Positions 33,501 through 41,180 of a stretch of DNA of 48,601 nt are shown here, piece after piece. The stretch spans positions 1 through 48,601 of IMG/VR virus record IMGVR_UViG_3300049846_001619. The stretch is one strand, 5' to 3'. This DNA comes from a virus. The number at the start of each line of letters is the position of its first letter. Within the stretch, counting starts at the first letter, position 1. Made by a program: the position numbers and the translations under genes. The notes beneath the pieces are model-generated. The model was not told where the DNA came from. It made no database searches and saw nothing but the letters and a program-made list of their open reading frames with translations.

Positions 33501-35176
33501 AGTTGTTTTTTTTGCTGCTCCGTCAAGTCTTTACTGGCTGTCACCTTTTGACCGAGCAAAATTAGATTCTGTTTTTCTGCAAAGTTTTTAAGCGTTATTT
33601 TTTCATATTCAGTCGCCGATAGTTCAGCCAGCCTAAAAGCTGATTCGTTTCGTTTCTGCTCTACCTCTGCAATGAGTTTTAGAGCAGCTTCGGCTTGCTG
33701 TAGGTCTGGACTAGCCTTTTTGCGATTCATGTTTCCAGTGCCGTGGCCAGCATGTTCTATAGCCGATTGTGCCTCTAGGTAGGTCTTTTTAAATTCGCCG
33801 ATTGCGCCTTGGATTGTTTCGATAGCATTACCAGTAACACCAAAATCTAAATTCTGAGAGGCTTTATCTGCCTTATCGGCTAGCTCATCTAAATCAGCAT
33901 TGATTTCCTCTATTGGTCTGCTGAATCGTGAAAGCCCTGATTCCGCGACAGCCTTGCTGATTTCCAAAACACCGCCATAAAGTGCGGTCCAGACGACCGT
34001 CCAAACATCGCCTAGCTTAGTAAAATTTCTCGTGATCAATTCCACAGTAAAAGCAATTGTTGCCAAACCCGTGATTATCAGCGCGTTTGTAGTTACAAAA
34101 ACAAGAGCCTGCGCGGTGTAGGCGGCTATCGCAGTTACTAGGGTAAACATAGCTGATGACAGCCGGCTGACAATTCCTAGTCCTTTGTCGAAAGCAGCCC
34201 AAAGCATATTGACCGCTGCGACCTCGGTAAACACGTTCATGATACCAATGAGGTATAGGAAAGCAGCGCCTACAAGAGCAATCTCAGCTGCTATCGCCTT
34301 CCAGTCTATTGCGGAAAACGCAGCAAACAGAGCCTTGCCAATGTCCATTATCGTTTTGCGAATCTCAATTATTTCGGCTTTGGTTGACTTGATTGCGGCT
34401 GTTAAATCTCGCGCCATTTGTATGGCAGCTTCCATAAATGGCGTGCCTGCTGTTGAATCCTCGCCATGGATCAGGGTAACGAATACTTCGCCTAGAGCGA
34501 TCTTGAGCAACTTTAGTTGCTTGTGGAATTGCTCGCTTTGTCCATGTCGTGTTCCGGCTTCCGCTTCCGCAAAATGTTCTACCTGTGTCGCGAGGTATTC
34601 AATAGCCTTGCCGCCGTCGTGACCTTCCTTTGTCATAGACTTTAGCTCTGGAAACATCCTAGCCAAGCCACGTGTCATGCCACCATTGAGCATGATTAGT
34701 TTTTCAAACGATTGGTTCACGTCCTCGCGCAAAACGGTCGAAAGCCCTACTGCTGTCTTGATCATCAATTTAGTTTTGTCGTGATTCAATCCAAGGGCCT
34801 GGGCATGGCGCAGCATTTCAGTTACCTGGCCCTTTGTTATCAGAGTATTTTCTGCAAGTGATGTAGTGAATTGGCGGAAGTCTTTTATATTTTCCTCTGA
34901 ATACTGCCCGGTGATTTGCATGGCCGTAACTAGTTCATGCTGGGCTTCCGCTACTTTTTCGTAAGCGCCTATAGATTCCTCTACCGTCGATTTAACTACC
35001 GCCCATGCCTTAGATGCCAACTCTAGCGCTTGATTTAACCCGGTGGTCAATAACGCTAAATCCGCAAGCCTGTTCGACGTTGCCTTAGCTTGGTCTGAAA
35101 TCTTTTCAAGCTGTGGTGACGCTTCATCCTGAACCCGGATGCTTTCAACGAACTCAGCGTCAGAGCGTATGGCCAT
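30581..35176 (-). CDS. Tail tape measure protein (1531 aa)
   Basis: The longest gene of the window. The N-terminus is helical (about 600 residues of coiled coil and hydrophobic stretches), with several hydrophobic helices between residues 290 and 390. Three different tandem repeats lie in the last third: a 19-residue WFxxRGKEIW unit, a 22-residue FGG unit and a 20-residue GNKGAD unit. The C-terminus has the DTVPAMVTPGEFVVN motif typical of phage tape measures. By the rule of about 0.15 nm per residue it would set a tail of roughly 230 nm. It follows the frameshifted chaperone gene, as expected. Confidence 0.93.
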   Translation of the reverse strand: MAIRSDAEFVESIRVQDEASPQLEKISDQAKATSNRLADLALLTTGLNQALELASKAWAVVKSTVEESIGAYEKVAEAQHELVTAMQITGQYSEENIKDFRQFTTSLAENTLITKGQVTEMLRHAQALGLNHDKTKLMIKTAVGLSTVLREDVNQSFEKLIMLNGGMTRGLARMFPELKSMTKEGHDGGKAIEYLATQVEHFAEAEAGTRHGQSEQFHKQLKLLKIALGEVFVTLIHGEDSTAGTPFMEAAIQMARDLTAAIKSTKAEIIEIRKTIMDIGKALFAAFSAIDWKAIAAEIALVGAAFLYLIGIMNVFTEVAAVNMLWAAFDKGLGIVSRLSSAMFTLVTAIAAYTAQALVFVTTNALIITGLATIAFTVELITRNFTKLGDVWTVVWTALYGGVLEISKAVAESGLSRFSRPIEEINADLDELADKADKASQNLDFGVTGNAIETIQGAIGEFKKTYLEAQSAIEHAGHGTGNMNRKKASPDLQQAEAALKLIAEVEQKRNESAFRLAELSATEYEKITLKNFAEKQNLILLGQKVTASKDLTEQQKKQLQAILESTQELKNQGIIREQGALSTQKYLDANASLEDVQRELNKMGMDAVELAEEEMLWQTKLNEEKISELQIDRINNAEALEALYARRELIKQLGAAKIDEAEGGTIFGNLIRQMDKTKDALDNQFSETFAKGISIFKQIEAANKASASKPKDSKEYAPLNSIYENIALTADQFGFEAGLAVTDFFSQSTSDIISQTLDSLESGAKEVGLFIWDAFDASVTFLVNNIDDAFEFGADMLGGAFASGAADMLEGLAGFTDVWTDAFKRIEKSLSTLLNSFPKAIQHVISKIPDIAAKFAAAAPEIARALANAAPSLTTAIVKSMPMIIKAVADGLVILMAALPDIIDQLAKGLPGIIRALAEALPRVFDALVQAMPAIAEALADNAGPIAEAITTGLIYASGRIVASLVKHLLMDGGLERIAGAILRGIRDGLIGLIKGIGKGFAALFGGMKIEIPDIDKLKDAGKAIKEAFTGDKSNLFSVKDLVDEATGGNIFDQISGLIQDIDTAAKKAGKTIWQSFVDEFNKLLDWFKKRGKEIWDGLVDAFNTVADWFAKRGKEIWDNFILPVARWFADRGKEIWDGFILPVAKWFADRGKEIWDGFLSPVADWFKQRGLEIWQGFISMVGQLGQMVRDAFASVSSILTDAFKPITDLFGGKTPQVLTALTSGFAPILALFGGPTPLVVGTIATAFGPVLSVFGGAAPTLTTTVSNAWKPITDIFGGKSPSLVSTVSQAFEPVTSWKFPPLPNMKTAGGDIGQGFWDKLGVLGIGNKGADMASGLWNKLEQLGIGNKGADIASGFWNKLDQLGVGNKGSDIASGFWNKLIQLNVGLLGENIAAGMWNKLITLDWKSLIGGGGGGGGIKIPGFAHGGEIKSIQYFADGGFARGTDTVPAMVTPGEFVVNRRAAQNNLPALKSLNAGGSISSNVVIHKIEINAANLTAEQIASQVIPKIDQHLKRKSQDGGFVVSKAGIRS
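31020..31215 (-). repeat. Tape measure 20-aa (60-bp) tandem repeat, about four copies
   Basis: On the coding strand the unit reads LGIGNKGAD then IASGFWNKLDQ with small changes; the fourth copy is divergent (LNVGLLGEN). The units fall at about residues 1320-1397 of the tape measure. Confidence 0.85.
31290..31575 (-). repeat. Tape measure 22-aa tandem repeat, four copies
   Basis: The unit has the frame F/W-x-P-ITDLFGG-x-x-P-x-L followed by a nine-residue strand (for example FAPILALFGG, WKPITDIFGG). The copies fill about residues 1200-1295 of the tape measure. Confidence 0.85.
31625..31925 (-). repeat. Tape measure 19-aa tandem repeat, about five copies
   Basis: The unit is WFADRGKEIWDGFILPVAK with variation. 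Two copies are nearly identical in DNA (31706-31739 and 31763-31796, 57 bases apart), suggesting recent duplication. It covers about residues 1084-1183. Confidence 0.88.
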
Positions 35177-35188
35177 TGGGTTTGCTCC

Positions 35189-35611
35189 CTATTTCTTTTT
35201 ACCGAAGACCGATTCAAGTACGGTCTTTGTCCAGTCCCGCACGTCAGCCCATACTCTTTGATAGGTGCGATCACGCCACCGCGTAAGAAACGTGGGTAGG
35301 ACTTCGTTCAGCATATCAGATTGATCAGATAGGCCCCCGGCGGTAGGCCCTAGTCCCGTTTCGGTCAACACTAGGCACGCATTGAATAGCTCGCCCATTT
35401 CCTCAGACCAACGGGCCTTGCCAGGGCAAAAAGGAAGCCGTAGGCCATACTGATCCACGGCTATAGGCTTGTCTGCCAACTGGTTGTAACCAGGCTCTAG
35501 GCATCGCCTGGCCTTGGCTACCTTCATGGACTTGACAGTGCACGCCGCGCAATCGAATTTCTTACGGGCATCGTCGGATGCCCAGTGTAGATCGACCAAC
35601 GCGGCTATGAT
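35189..35611 (-). CDS. Tail assembly chaperone, -1 frame extension (lambda T-like part)
   Basis: This frame has no ribosome site for its first start codon (TTG at 35599) but joins the upstream gene by a -1 slip at 35611-35617, reading K-K then IIAALVDLHW. The extension adds 140 residues, with a cysteine pair (CAAC) and a C-x3-K/R-W motif (CPGKARW). The full fusion is about 295 residues. In lambda-like tails such a minor fusion product recruits the tape measure; the same is inferred here from position and the slip site. Confidence 0.82.
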   Translation of the reverse strand: MIAALVDLHWASDDARKKFDCAACTVKSMKVAKARRCLEPGYNQLADKPIAVDQYGLRLPFCPGKARWSEEMGELFNACLVLTETGLGPTAGGLSDQSDMLNEVLPTFLTRWRDRTYQRVWADVRDWTKTVLESVFGKKK

Positions 35612-36075
35612 TTTTTTGCTTCGGACCTAGTAGCAGTGAGGACTTGCGCCTGGTAGCAGGCGAATATGTCGGCTACTGCGCCAATGCGATCTAGGTAGGC
35701 TAGGGTTTCGTCCGCAGGCTTGCCCTGGATATTTGCCTTATAGATCACCTGTTCCTCTAGGGGTAACTCTGGCGGGTTTTCGATACCCTTGAGCGTGAGC
35801 CTAGCCACGGTGAATTGCCAGGTGCCTAGGGCCACGGCTGGCGCACCTTCCGCCGACGTACCGCCCATCATAGCGTTTTTTATTTTCTCAGCATCCGAAC
35901 CCTTGAGCTCTAGGTTAAGAATCAGCCGGGAAGGCGTTTCGCTCAGCTGTAATTCTGATTCATCAAGGCTTTTAAGGTATGAATCGTAGGCGTCACGGTT
36001 TTTTATTGCATCGTCATTACGGCAGACCAATTTAATGCACGATAAATCGCGTTTGCGTTCCATTCTAATGGCCAT
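35605..36075 (-). CDS. Tail assembly chaperone (lambda G-like)
   Basis: Starts at the ATG at 36075 behind AGGGG; a longer frame to 36117 runs into a terminator. The 156-residue protein is helical and charged, with a LEEQVIYKANIQGKPADET segment and a DRIGAVADIFACYQ helix common in small tail chaperones. It ends EAKKS just after the slippery A AAA AAA at 35617-35611. It lies between the major tail protein and the tape measure. Confidence 0.78.
   Translation of the reverse strand: MAIRMERKRDLSCIKLVCRNDDAIKNRDAYDSYLKSLDESELQLSETPSRLILNLELKGSDAEKIKNAMMGGTSAEGAPAVALGTWQFTVARLTLKGIENPPELPLEEQVIYKANIQGKPADETLAYLDRIGAVADIFACYQAQVLTATRSEAKKS
35611..35617 (-). promoter_or_regulatory. Programmed -1 frameshift site (A AAA AAA)
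   Basis: On the coding strand the zero frame reads GCA AAA AAA TCA TAG, which matches X XXY YYZ with all A. Slipping back one base reads AAA ATC ATA GCC into the open downstream frame. The zero-frame stop follows one codon later. Such sites are usual in tail chaperone pairs. Confidence 0.85.
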
Positions 36076-36104
36076 GGCGTTTCCCCTAAGTATGATTGGT
36101 AGCC

Positions 36105-36138
36105 AAAAAAATAGCATACCTGGCGGGGCCAGGTATGC
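36105..36138 (-). terminator. Rho-independent terminator after the major tail protein
   Basis: On the minus strand an 11-base perfect stem (GCATACCTGGC with GCCAGGTATGC, 3-base loop, 36138-36114) is followed by TA then seven T. It lies 27 bases after the major tail gene, which is normally made in excess of the downstream proteins; partial termination here would serve that. Confidence 0.9.
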
Positions 36139-36165
36139 AGCCGAAAGGATGTAACACGAATGAAA

Positions 36166-37773
36166 TCAGCCGTACCGTAGCTTGAGTGGATCTTTTTTAC
36201 CAGTCCCGGACTGGTAGAGCGTACCTTCAAGGGTCACGGTGGTTACACCGCTATCCGGGACCTCGATATTGGGCACTGACGGGATCCACTTGGGAGCGGT
36301 GATTTTCAAGAATCGTCCGCTTGCTTCATCGCCCAACACGATTTGCGGTGAGAACCCGCTAAATTCCCTGGTCCTTACCACCTGTCCAAAGGTCTCATTG
36401 GAAAGGTCAAAGGTCATGGACAGCGTGGCCGTCATGCGCGCCGCGGCCGCAAAGCCCTTGTTGGCGTCCGCCCCGAAACGGTTATCAAAGTCCGTGTGGT
36501 CGTTCGCAATCTTAAGGTTGGACGCCGTAAGGTCAACAGCCGACAGCGACGAATGCAGCTTAGCCGAACCCACTAGGTCGGTGTAGATGGCATCACGAGC
36601 CGTCTGGCCAACTGCACCTGGGTCCCACGGTACGATATAGCTATCATCAGCGACCGTAACCGCTGCACTGAGCACGACCGTTTCCAGGGAATCGTCAACC
36701 GAGACGACATAGAGCGAGCCATCCTGACCAGCCGTAATGGTCCTACCGTCCACGCCAACCATCATCACACGACCGTTGGCCTCGAAGCGCTCTGACTCAC
36801 CAGCATTCAAGATCACGTCGGTTGACCCTGATACCGCACCATTTAACTGGCCAATGCCAGCAATAAAGCTTTTGGCCGCCTTGCCGCTATATTTGACCGT
36901 AGCAGGGCCATCACCAGGAAAGTCTAGTTCCATGTCGCGGACGTAACCGCCAGTGAAATACTCGCCGAAGATAGTCGACACGCGAACCATCGACATGCTG
37001 ATGATTGGCAAGTCCTGCTCAAAATCGATGAAGGTTGCGCCAGTCGTTTTGCGCCCTAGTGCCGATTCAATGAGCAGCTGCACGGCGGTATCAATCGACG
37101 CGCCAGCGCTTCCGCTCATGTTGACGTAGGTACTGAAATCGAATTCTGCGACCTTCTTTTTCCTGATGATGCCGGTATGGAAACGACCCGAACGATGAGC
37201 ATTGGATTCAACCGGCTGGTTGTAGGTCATCCCGCCCGTAGTGTAGAGCAGGAAATCCTGATCATCAGTGCCAGCGCTTTCGGTACCGCCGTTGGCCGTA
37301 CCGAGTTTCAAATCATCGGCAATGTTGTTGGACGTGCCGTTAGCAATAACGACTGTCGCCGCAATGCCAGTTGACTGGTTCCAAACCGTGTACTGATCGG
37401 GGCCTGCGCCGTTGAATTGAACCCACACCCTAGCGTCCTGGCCATCAGCTGCCAGAGCGCTGTTGATCGCGGTTTCCAGTGCTGCCGCAATCAGGTTTCC
37501 GGTGTTGAGGCCTGCAACGGCAATCGAGGCCGTAACTTGAGTACCGCCCGAAACAGTAGCCTTTAGCGTCGCTGGCGTTGCCGCCGCGGTAATGTCGGTA
37601 CTGGCACTGACACCGCCTAGGGATTTGCCCTGCGTGCCGATAGTCGGCGGATTGAAGACCCTAGGCGTGGTCTCACGCTTGAGGTAGATCGCGCCGTCGA
37701 TGCCGAGGTTAAACCCCTGCTTATCGCCGCTATAAATTTGCGCGTAATTAGTTTTTGAGCGAAACTTGGCCAT
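36166..37773 (-). CDS. Major tail tube protein, with an inserted domain (535 aa)
   Basis: A ribosome site AGGGG precedes the ATG. The position between tail completion genes and the tail chaperones, and a C-terminus of beta strands (VTTVTLEGTLYQSGTGKK), fit a tube subunit. At 535 residues it is much longer than most tube proteins. A segment near residues 65-170 (ATLKATVSGG, AAALETAINSALAADG) looks like an added beta domain of the kind seen in some tail sheath and decoration proteins. Confidence 0.75.
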   Translation of the reverse strand: MAKFRSKTNYAQIYSGDKQGFNLGIDGAIYLKRETTPRVFNPPTIGTQGKSLGGVSASTDITAAATPATLKATVSGGTQVTASIAVAGLNTGNLIAAALETAINSALAADGQDARVWVQFNGAGPDQYTVWNQSTGIAATVVIANGTSNNIADDLKLGTANGGTESAGTDDQDFLLYTTGGMTYNQPVESNAHRSGRFHTGIIRKKKVAEFDFSTYVNMSGSAGASIDTAVQLLIESALGRKTTGATFIDFEQDLPIISMSMVRVSTIFGEYFTGGYVRDMELDFPGDGPATVKYSGKAAKSFIAGIGQLNGAVSGSTDVILNAGESERFEANGRVMMVGVDGRTITAGQDGSLYVVSVDDSLETVVLSAAVTVADDSYIVPWDPGAVGQTARDAIYTDLVGSAKLHSSLSAVDLTASNLKIANDHTDFDNRFGADANKGFAAAARMTATLSMTFDLSNETFGQVVRTREFSGFSPQIVLGDEASGRFLKITAPKWIPSVPNIEVPDSGVTTVTLEGTLYQSGTGKKDPLKLRYG

Positions 37774-37791
37774 AAAATATATCCCCTAAAT

Positions 37792-38529
37792 TTATTTGAA
37801 TTGAATTACCGCATAGTCATTTGCCGATGCCTGCGCTGACACACGCACACGCCTTAGACTATCGGGCGTACAGGAAAGGCATTCAACGCACTTGCCCTTC
37901 CCTAGCCTCACACCATCGGTCTCTGTGTCGGTAGCTTTACCTACCGCTAGCCATGTCGAAGTATTCACGGCGTAATTACAAATTTTCCAACCCTCAAGGC
38001 CAGCCACGATGCTAGCCGATGCGATGGCAACGGCAGAGCTAACGCCTTGGGTTTTCGAGACTGAAAACCCGGACGTGCCTATGTTGCCATCAGTCGCCGA
38101 ACCTTTGGCAACACTAGTCACTATGACGTGCGTTGTAGCACCTGTTATCGTGAAATAGGTTGAGTAAGGCGCGGTATTAAGCGCAGTGCGCGTGTTACCT
38201 GCAACAGTCGATGCCGTGTCATTAGCCGAAATATCGACTTCAACTAACGTACAGCCACTAATTGCGGTTGGCGCAGTAGATCCGTTGGCCACGTCATACC
38301 AAGGCTGATAGCAATGCGCGTCATCAGCGTCATAGAAATAAAAATAGGTGCCACCAAGGCTACCCGATGAATCGCCGACAGCCGTAAAATCGGAAGCCTC
38401 GGCTACCGTTGGCGTGGCTTGGCTTTTGGTCTGCGTAACCGAGGTAACTGTCTTACCCGGTGCGCTGGTCTGCGCCGTAGCAGCAAGCGGTAAGGCGAGC
38501 AAAATAATATTCAAAAGCAATTTTTTCAT
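37792..38529 (-). CDS. Signal-peptide-bearing cysteine protein, paralogue of the next gene (245 aa)
   Basis: I start at the ATG at 38529, behind GGGAG; residues 1-20 (MKKLLLNIILLALPLAATAQ) form a Sec signal. The middle is a beta domain (ANDTASTVAGNTRTALN and on). The last 80 residues carry C-x2-C-x2-C (KGKCVECLSC) and VNTSTWLAVGKATD; I count over half of these residues as identical to the gene at 38563. No name is known to me. An exported protein inside the tail gene block is unusual. A virion or envelope role is possible; neither can be shown. Confidence 0.65.
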   Translation of the reverse strand: MKKLLLNIILLALPLAATAQTSAPGKTVTSVTQTKSQATPTVAEASDFTAVGDSSGSLGGTYFYFYDADDAHCYQPWYDVANGSTAPTAISGCTLVEVDISANDTASTVAGNTRTALNTAPYSTYFTITGATTHVIVTSVAKGSATDGNIGTSGFSVSKTQGVSSAVAIASASIVAGLEGWKICNYAVNTSTWLAVGKATDTETDGVRLGKGKCVECLSCTPDSLRRVRVSAQASANDYAVIQFK

Positions 38530-38562
38530 GATCAAAAATCTCCCTTTTCGTTAATAAGGCGA

Positions 38563-38946
38563 TCAGTTTTTGTATTGAATAATGGCGTAGCCGTTGGATG
38601 CCGCTTGGGCCTTGACCCTAGTAGCCTTCAAGGTCGCAGCATTACAATTCGTGCAGACATAGCACTGGCCCTTGTCAAGCATCACGCCATCGTCCGCTAC
38701 GTCGGTCGCCTTGCCCACGAGTAGATAGGTCGACGTATTCACCGCATCGTTGCAAATCTGCCAGCCGAGCAAGCCAGGGCTAACCGATGCAGCCGATATG
38801 GCCAGAGCCGAGGTAGTGCCTACGGTTGTATGTGTGTGGGTTAAGGTGTTCACGCGGGTATTTTGAAAAAATACCGCTTGGGCCTGAGCACCGCCGACGC
38901 TGAAAAGAAAACAGCAAGCCAACAACACTTTCATCAAACGATGCAT
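38563..38946 (-). CDS. Signal-peptide-bearing cysteine protein, paralogue of the previous gene (127 aa)
   Basis: Residues 1-22 (MHRLMKVLLACCFLFSVGGA) form a signal peptide. It is followed by a threonine-rich strand and the same C-terminal domain as the gene at 37792: GWQICNDAVNTSTYLLVGK, then GQCYVCTNC (C-x2-C-x2-C) and IIQYKN. It lacks the extra middle domain of its paralogue, which points to a duplication followed by insertion or loss. A ribosome site TAGGGG precedes the ATG. Confidence 0.65.
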   Translation of the reverse strand: MHRLMKVLLACCFLFSVGGAQAQAVFFQNTRVNTLTHTHTTVGTTSALAISAASVSPGLLGWQICNDAVNTSTYLLVGKATDVADDGVMLDKGQCYVCTNCNAATLKATRVKAQAASNGYAIIQYKN

Positions 38947-38956
38947 ACCCGAACCC

Positions 38957-39427
38957 CTATAATAAAAATGGTTTAGTCCGATAATGGACGATCACACGCG
39001 CTGTTGCAACTCGGTTGCCCTCGATCATGTGTAGGTCGGTCTCATCGCCAAGGCTTTCCAGCTGGTAGATTGATGGATGTATTGAGCGGAATTGGTCCAT
39101 GACTGTTGCCGTGGGGCTATTGGCCCATAGGCCCTTGGCGATATTCCGCAGAATTAAATTCATGCGCTCATCGGTCGATGTTTCCACGTCGAAAATCTGA
39201 ATTCTTAGGGACCATTGTACCTCAATCGCCCCATGCAAGTGCTTGTGGTTTTGTCCGTCGTCCAGCAATAGGACGGCTGGTAGCTGTTCCGGTGCTAGCT
39301 CCATGCCCATCGGTATATCATCGTAATAGACCGCTTTAAGGTCTATCGGATAACCGTTGGATGACTTGACTGTTTCGAGCCTAGCCTTTACTGCCTTGCC
39401 AATGTCAGACCGCAGGGAAGTACCCAT
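38957..39427 (-). CDS. Tail terminator-like protein (156 aa)
   Basis: Begins at the stop of the tail completion gene (TGATG overlap). A mixed alpha/beta protein with a pattern common to minor tail/terminator proteins: helix (IGKAVKARLETVKSS), strands (AVLLLDDGQNHKHLHGAIEV) and a long central helix (DERMNLILRNIAKGLW). Position between the HK97 gp10-like gene and the tube protein gives the call; no invariant motif is known. Confidence 0.65.
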   Translation of the reverse strand: MGTSLRSDIGKAVKARLETVKSSNGYPIDLKAVYYDDIPMGMELAPEQLPAVLLLDDGQNHKHLHGAIEVQWSLRIQIFDVETSTDERMNLILRNIAKGLWANSPTATVMDQFRSIHPSIYQLESLGDETDLHMIEGNRVATARVIVHYRTKPFLL

Positions 39428-40107
39428 CAGGTATGGTCCTTATCCAAGCGCTTCAATTCCAACTCAGCATGGCCCTTGTGGGCCTTAAGTGCTTCGCGTA
39501 CAGCTGGCCTTATGTAAGGACGTTCCGGCATTTCGACGTGCTGTCGTAGGGCAAACATCGCAATGACCTTTTCCTTTACCTTCCTTGCCTTGCTACGGTT
39601 TCGCATAGACACTATGGCCACTGGCCCCTTGCGGCCTGGGATGATCGCAAACCGTGCCGCAGCATTGGCTTGCCTTTGCTTCATAGCATCGACGAAATCG
39701 CTAGGGCTCATGTTGCGGTAAGGCGAACCTGGCCCCGTCGTCTTAGGTCCTAGTAGTGGTATCCAAAGGTTCTTGGCTTTGCGCGGTACAATCGGCCCGC
39801 CGTATTCATGTATGCGCCCATAAGGCCTAGTGCCAGCATTTCCCTTTTTAGACCGCACGCCGACCACGCCCTCGGCAATGTCATCGCCACTTGAGTTAAG
39901 CACGTAGCCCGAAAAAATCGAATTCATCAGATTGCCGGTCTTAGGCCTGATCCTAGTTCCCTTGAACACGTTGCGGGAGTTGATCTTAGCCAGCTTTTCA
40001 CCTAGCTGTACTGTTCGGATCAATGCCGCGATATGCGCCCGCCTGGTCGTGTCACCTATTCGGCTGATCACGCCTGCGAGCTCGCGGATTTCATAGATCC
40101 TCGCCAT
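39427..40107 (-). CDS. HK97 gp10-like tail completion protein (226 aa)
   Basis: The helical N-terminus (AALIRTVQLGEKLAKINSRN), the basic middle with YGRIHEYGG, and the C-terminal ERPYIRPAVREAL motif match the HK97 gp10 family. These proteins join the head connector to the tail. The gene lies between the head-tail connector and the tail terminator, in standard order. Confidence 0.82.
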   Translation of the reverse strand: MARIYEIRELAGVISRIGDTTRRAHIAALIRTVQLGEKLAKINSRNVFKGTRIRPKTGNLMNSIFSGYVLNSSGDDIAEGVVGVRSKKGNAGTRPYGRIHEYGGPIVPRKAKNLWIPLLGPKTTGPGSPYRNMSPSDFVDAMKQRQANAAARFAIIPGRKGPVAIVSMRNRSKARKVKEKVIAMFALRQHVEMPERPYIRPAVREALKAHKGHAELELKRLDKDHT

Positions 40108-40110
40108 GGA

Positions 40111-40731
40111 CTAGCTCCGACGAATTGCCATTTCACCTTTGGCCCCTGCTGGCCATTCTGAAAAACGGAAGTCAGCGAGAAGGCCGATAGCCTCGGTTGG
40201 CAGGCCTGCCTTGGCGTCCCATGCGCCACGGTAGCTAATTGATTCGCCTTCCTTGGATTTGGCCGTAACACCTACGCCCTGGCGAGCTCTAAGGCGGAAG
40301 TAACCCTCAACCCCGAGCTTGGTCGCTAGCTTTACCCGTTCCGGTACCGCGGCATAGCCCCAGGTGTAATCAAGCCGCACATACCCGCGCTGTAGAGGCA
40401 GGCTTAAAAAGCGAAAGCGGATTTCCGATTCATCGTGATTGTACTGATCGATGCCGACCACGCTTCCGCCGCTACCGTCAGCCGCTACGCCTACCACTAT
40501 TTGCTGGACCGAAATGACTGGCCAGTTTTCAAACATGATCACGTCATTTCTAACAGCGTCGTGAATCTCCCCGGTGAGCACTTGAGGACCGTCAAAACGG
40601 GTTTCTGTGTAAGCGTCGATACACTCGCCCACGGTATTGATCAGGTCGGTTAGTAGTGTGGTCGTTTCCGGTGAAAGTGGTGCAGGTAGACTAAGCCATG
40701 CTGCCGCCTCACTTGTGGTGATGTAACCCAT
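40111..40731 (-). CDS. Head-tail connector protein, gp6-like (206 aa)
   Basis: Begins GYITTSEAAAWLSLP and continues with LLTDLINTVGECIDAYTE, the two-helix start of phage connector (gp6/DnaQ-like tail adaptor) proteins; LRLDYTWGYAAVPERV-type text in the middle is typical. The C-terminal half is less conserved. Gene order (capsid, small head gene, connector, completion) agrees. Confidence 0.78.
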   Translation of the reverse strand: MGYITTSEAAAWLSLPAPLSPETTTLLTDLINTVGECIDAYTETRFDGPQVLTGEIHDAVRNDVIMFENWPVISVQQIVVGVAADGSGGSVVGIDQYNHDESEIRFRFLSLPLQRGYVRLDYTWGYAAVPERVKLATKLGVEGYFRLRARQGVGVTAKSKEGESISYRGAWDAKAGLPTEAIGLLADFRFSEWPAGAKGEMAIRRS

Positions 40732-40746
40732 GATTAACCTCTAAGG

Positions 40747-40784
40747 AAAAACCCGGTAGGACAAGAAAACTTGCGCCTACCGGG
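40747..40784 (-). terminator. Rho-independent terminator after the head genes
   Basis: On the minus strand CCCGGTAGG pairs with CCTACCGGG (stem 40784-40776 and 40760-40752) with an inner CAAG/CTTG pair, followed by five T. It follows the gene at 40807 and separates highly expressed capsid genes from the connector. Confidence 0.85.
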
Positions 40785-40806
40785 CCTAGGGATCAACTCG
40801 CTTGCA

Positions 40807-41154
40807 CTATGCCTTGGTCTGAACCTTCCCGGCCATCGACTTGTTAGCCGGCTGCTTTTCCTTGGTAGCTTCCGCGTCCTCGGTAGCTACTGGATCACCG
40901 CCTTGGCTTAAAATCTTGTACCGGAAATCAGCACTTTCCATTTTCACACTGTCCGGTGCGATACCAGCCGGGCCAATTCCGATGATTCGGTAATGTGCTG
41001 GATCGCGCTCAACTAAGTCTCGCGCTACGTCAATTGGCAGTTGAACCTTAGCACCGTTTTTCAACGGATGAGCGCCTGCCTCGGTAAGCCGAGCCAAAGC
41101 CTTAGGGCCTAGGCCATATACCTCGACAGCGCATGTTGAAACTTTACTTTCCAT
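40807..41154 (-). CDS. Hypothetical head protein (115 aa)
   Basis: Located just after the major capsid gene with a GAGGGGACC ribosome site. It contains AKVQLPIDVARDLVERDPAHYR, similar to a small head/connector-associated protein fold, and a lysine-rich C-terminal tail. No definite family. Confidence 0.6.
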   Translation of the reverse strand: MESKVSTCAVEVYGLGPKALARLTEAGAHPLKNGAKVQLPIDVARDLVERDPAHYRIIGIGPAGIAPDSVKMESADFRYKILSQGGDPVATEDAEATKEKQPANKSMAGKVQTKA

Positions 41155-41180
41155 GGTCCCCTCTACAATCAGCCTAGCTA

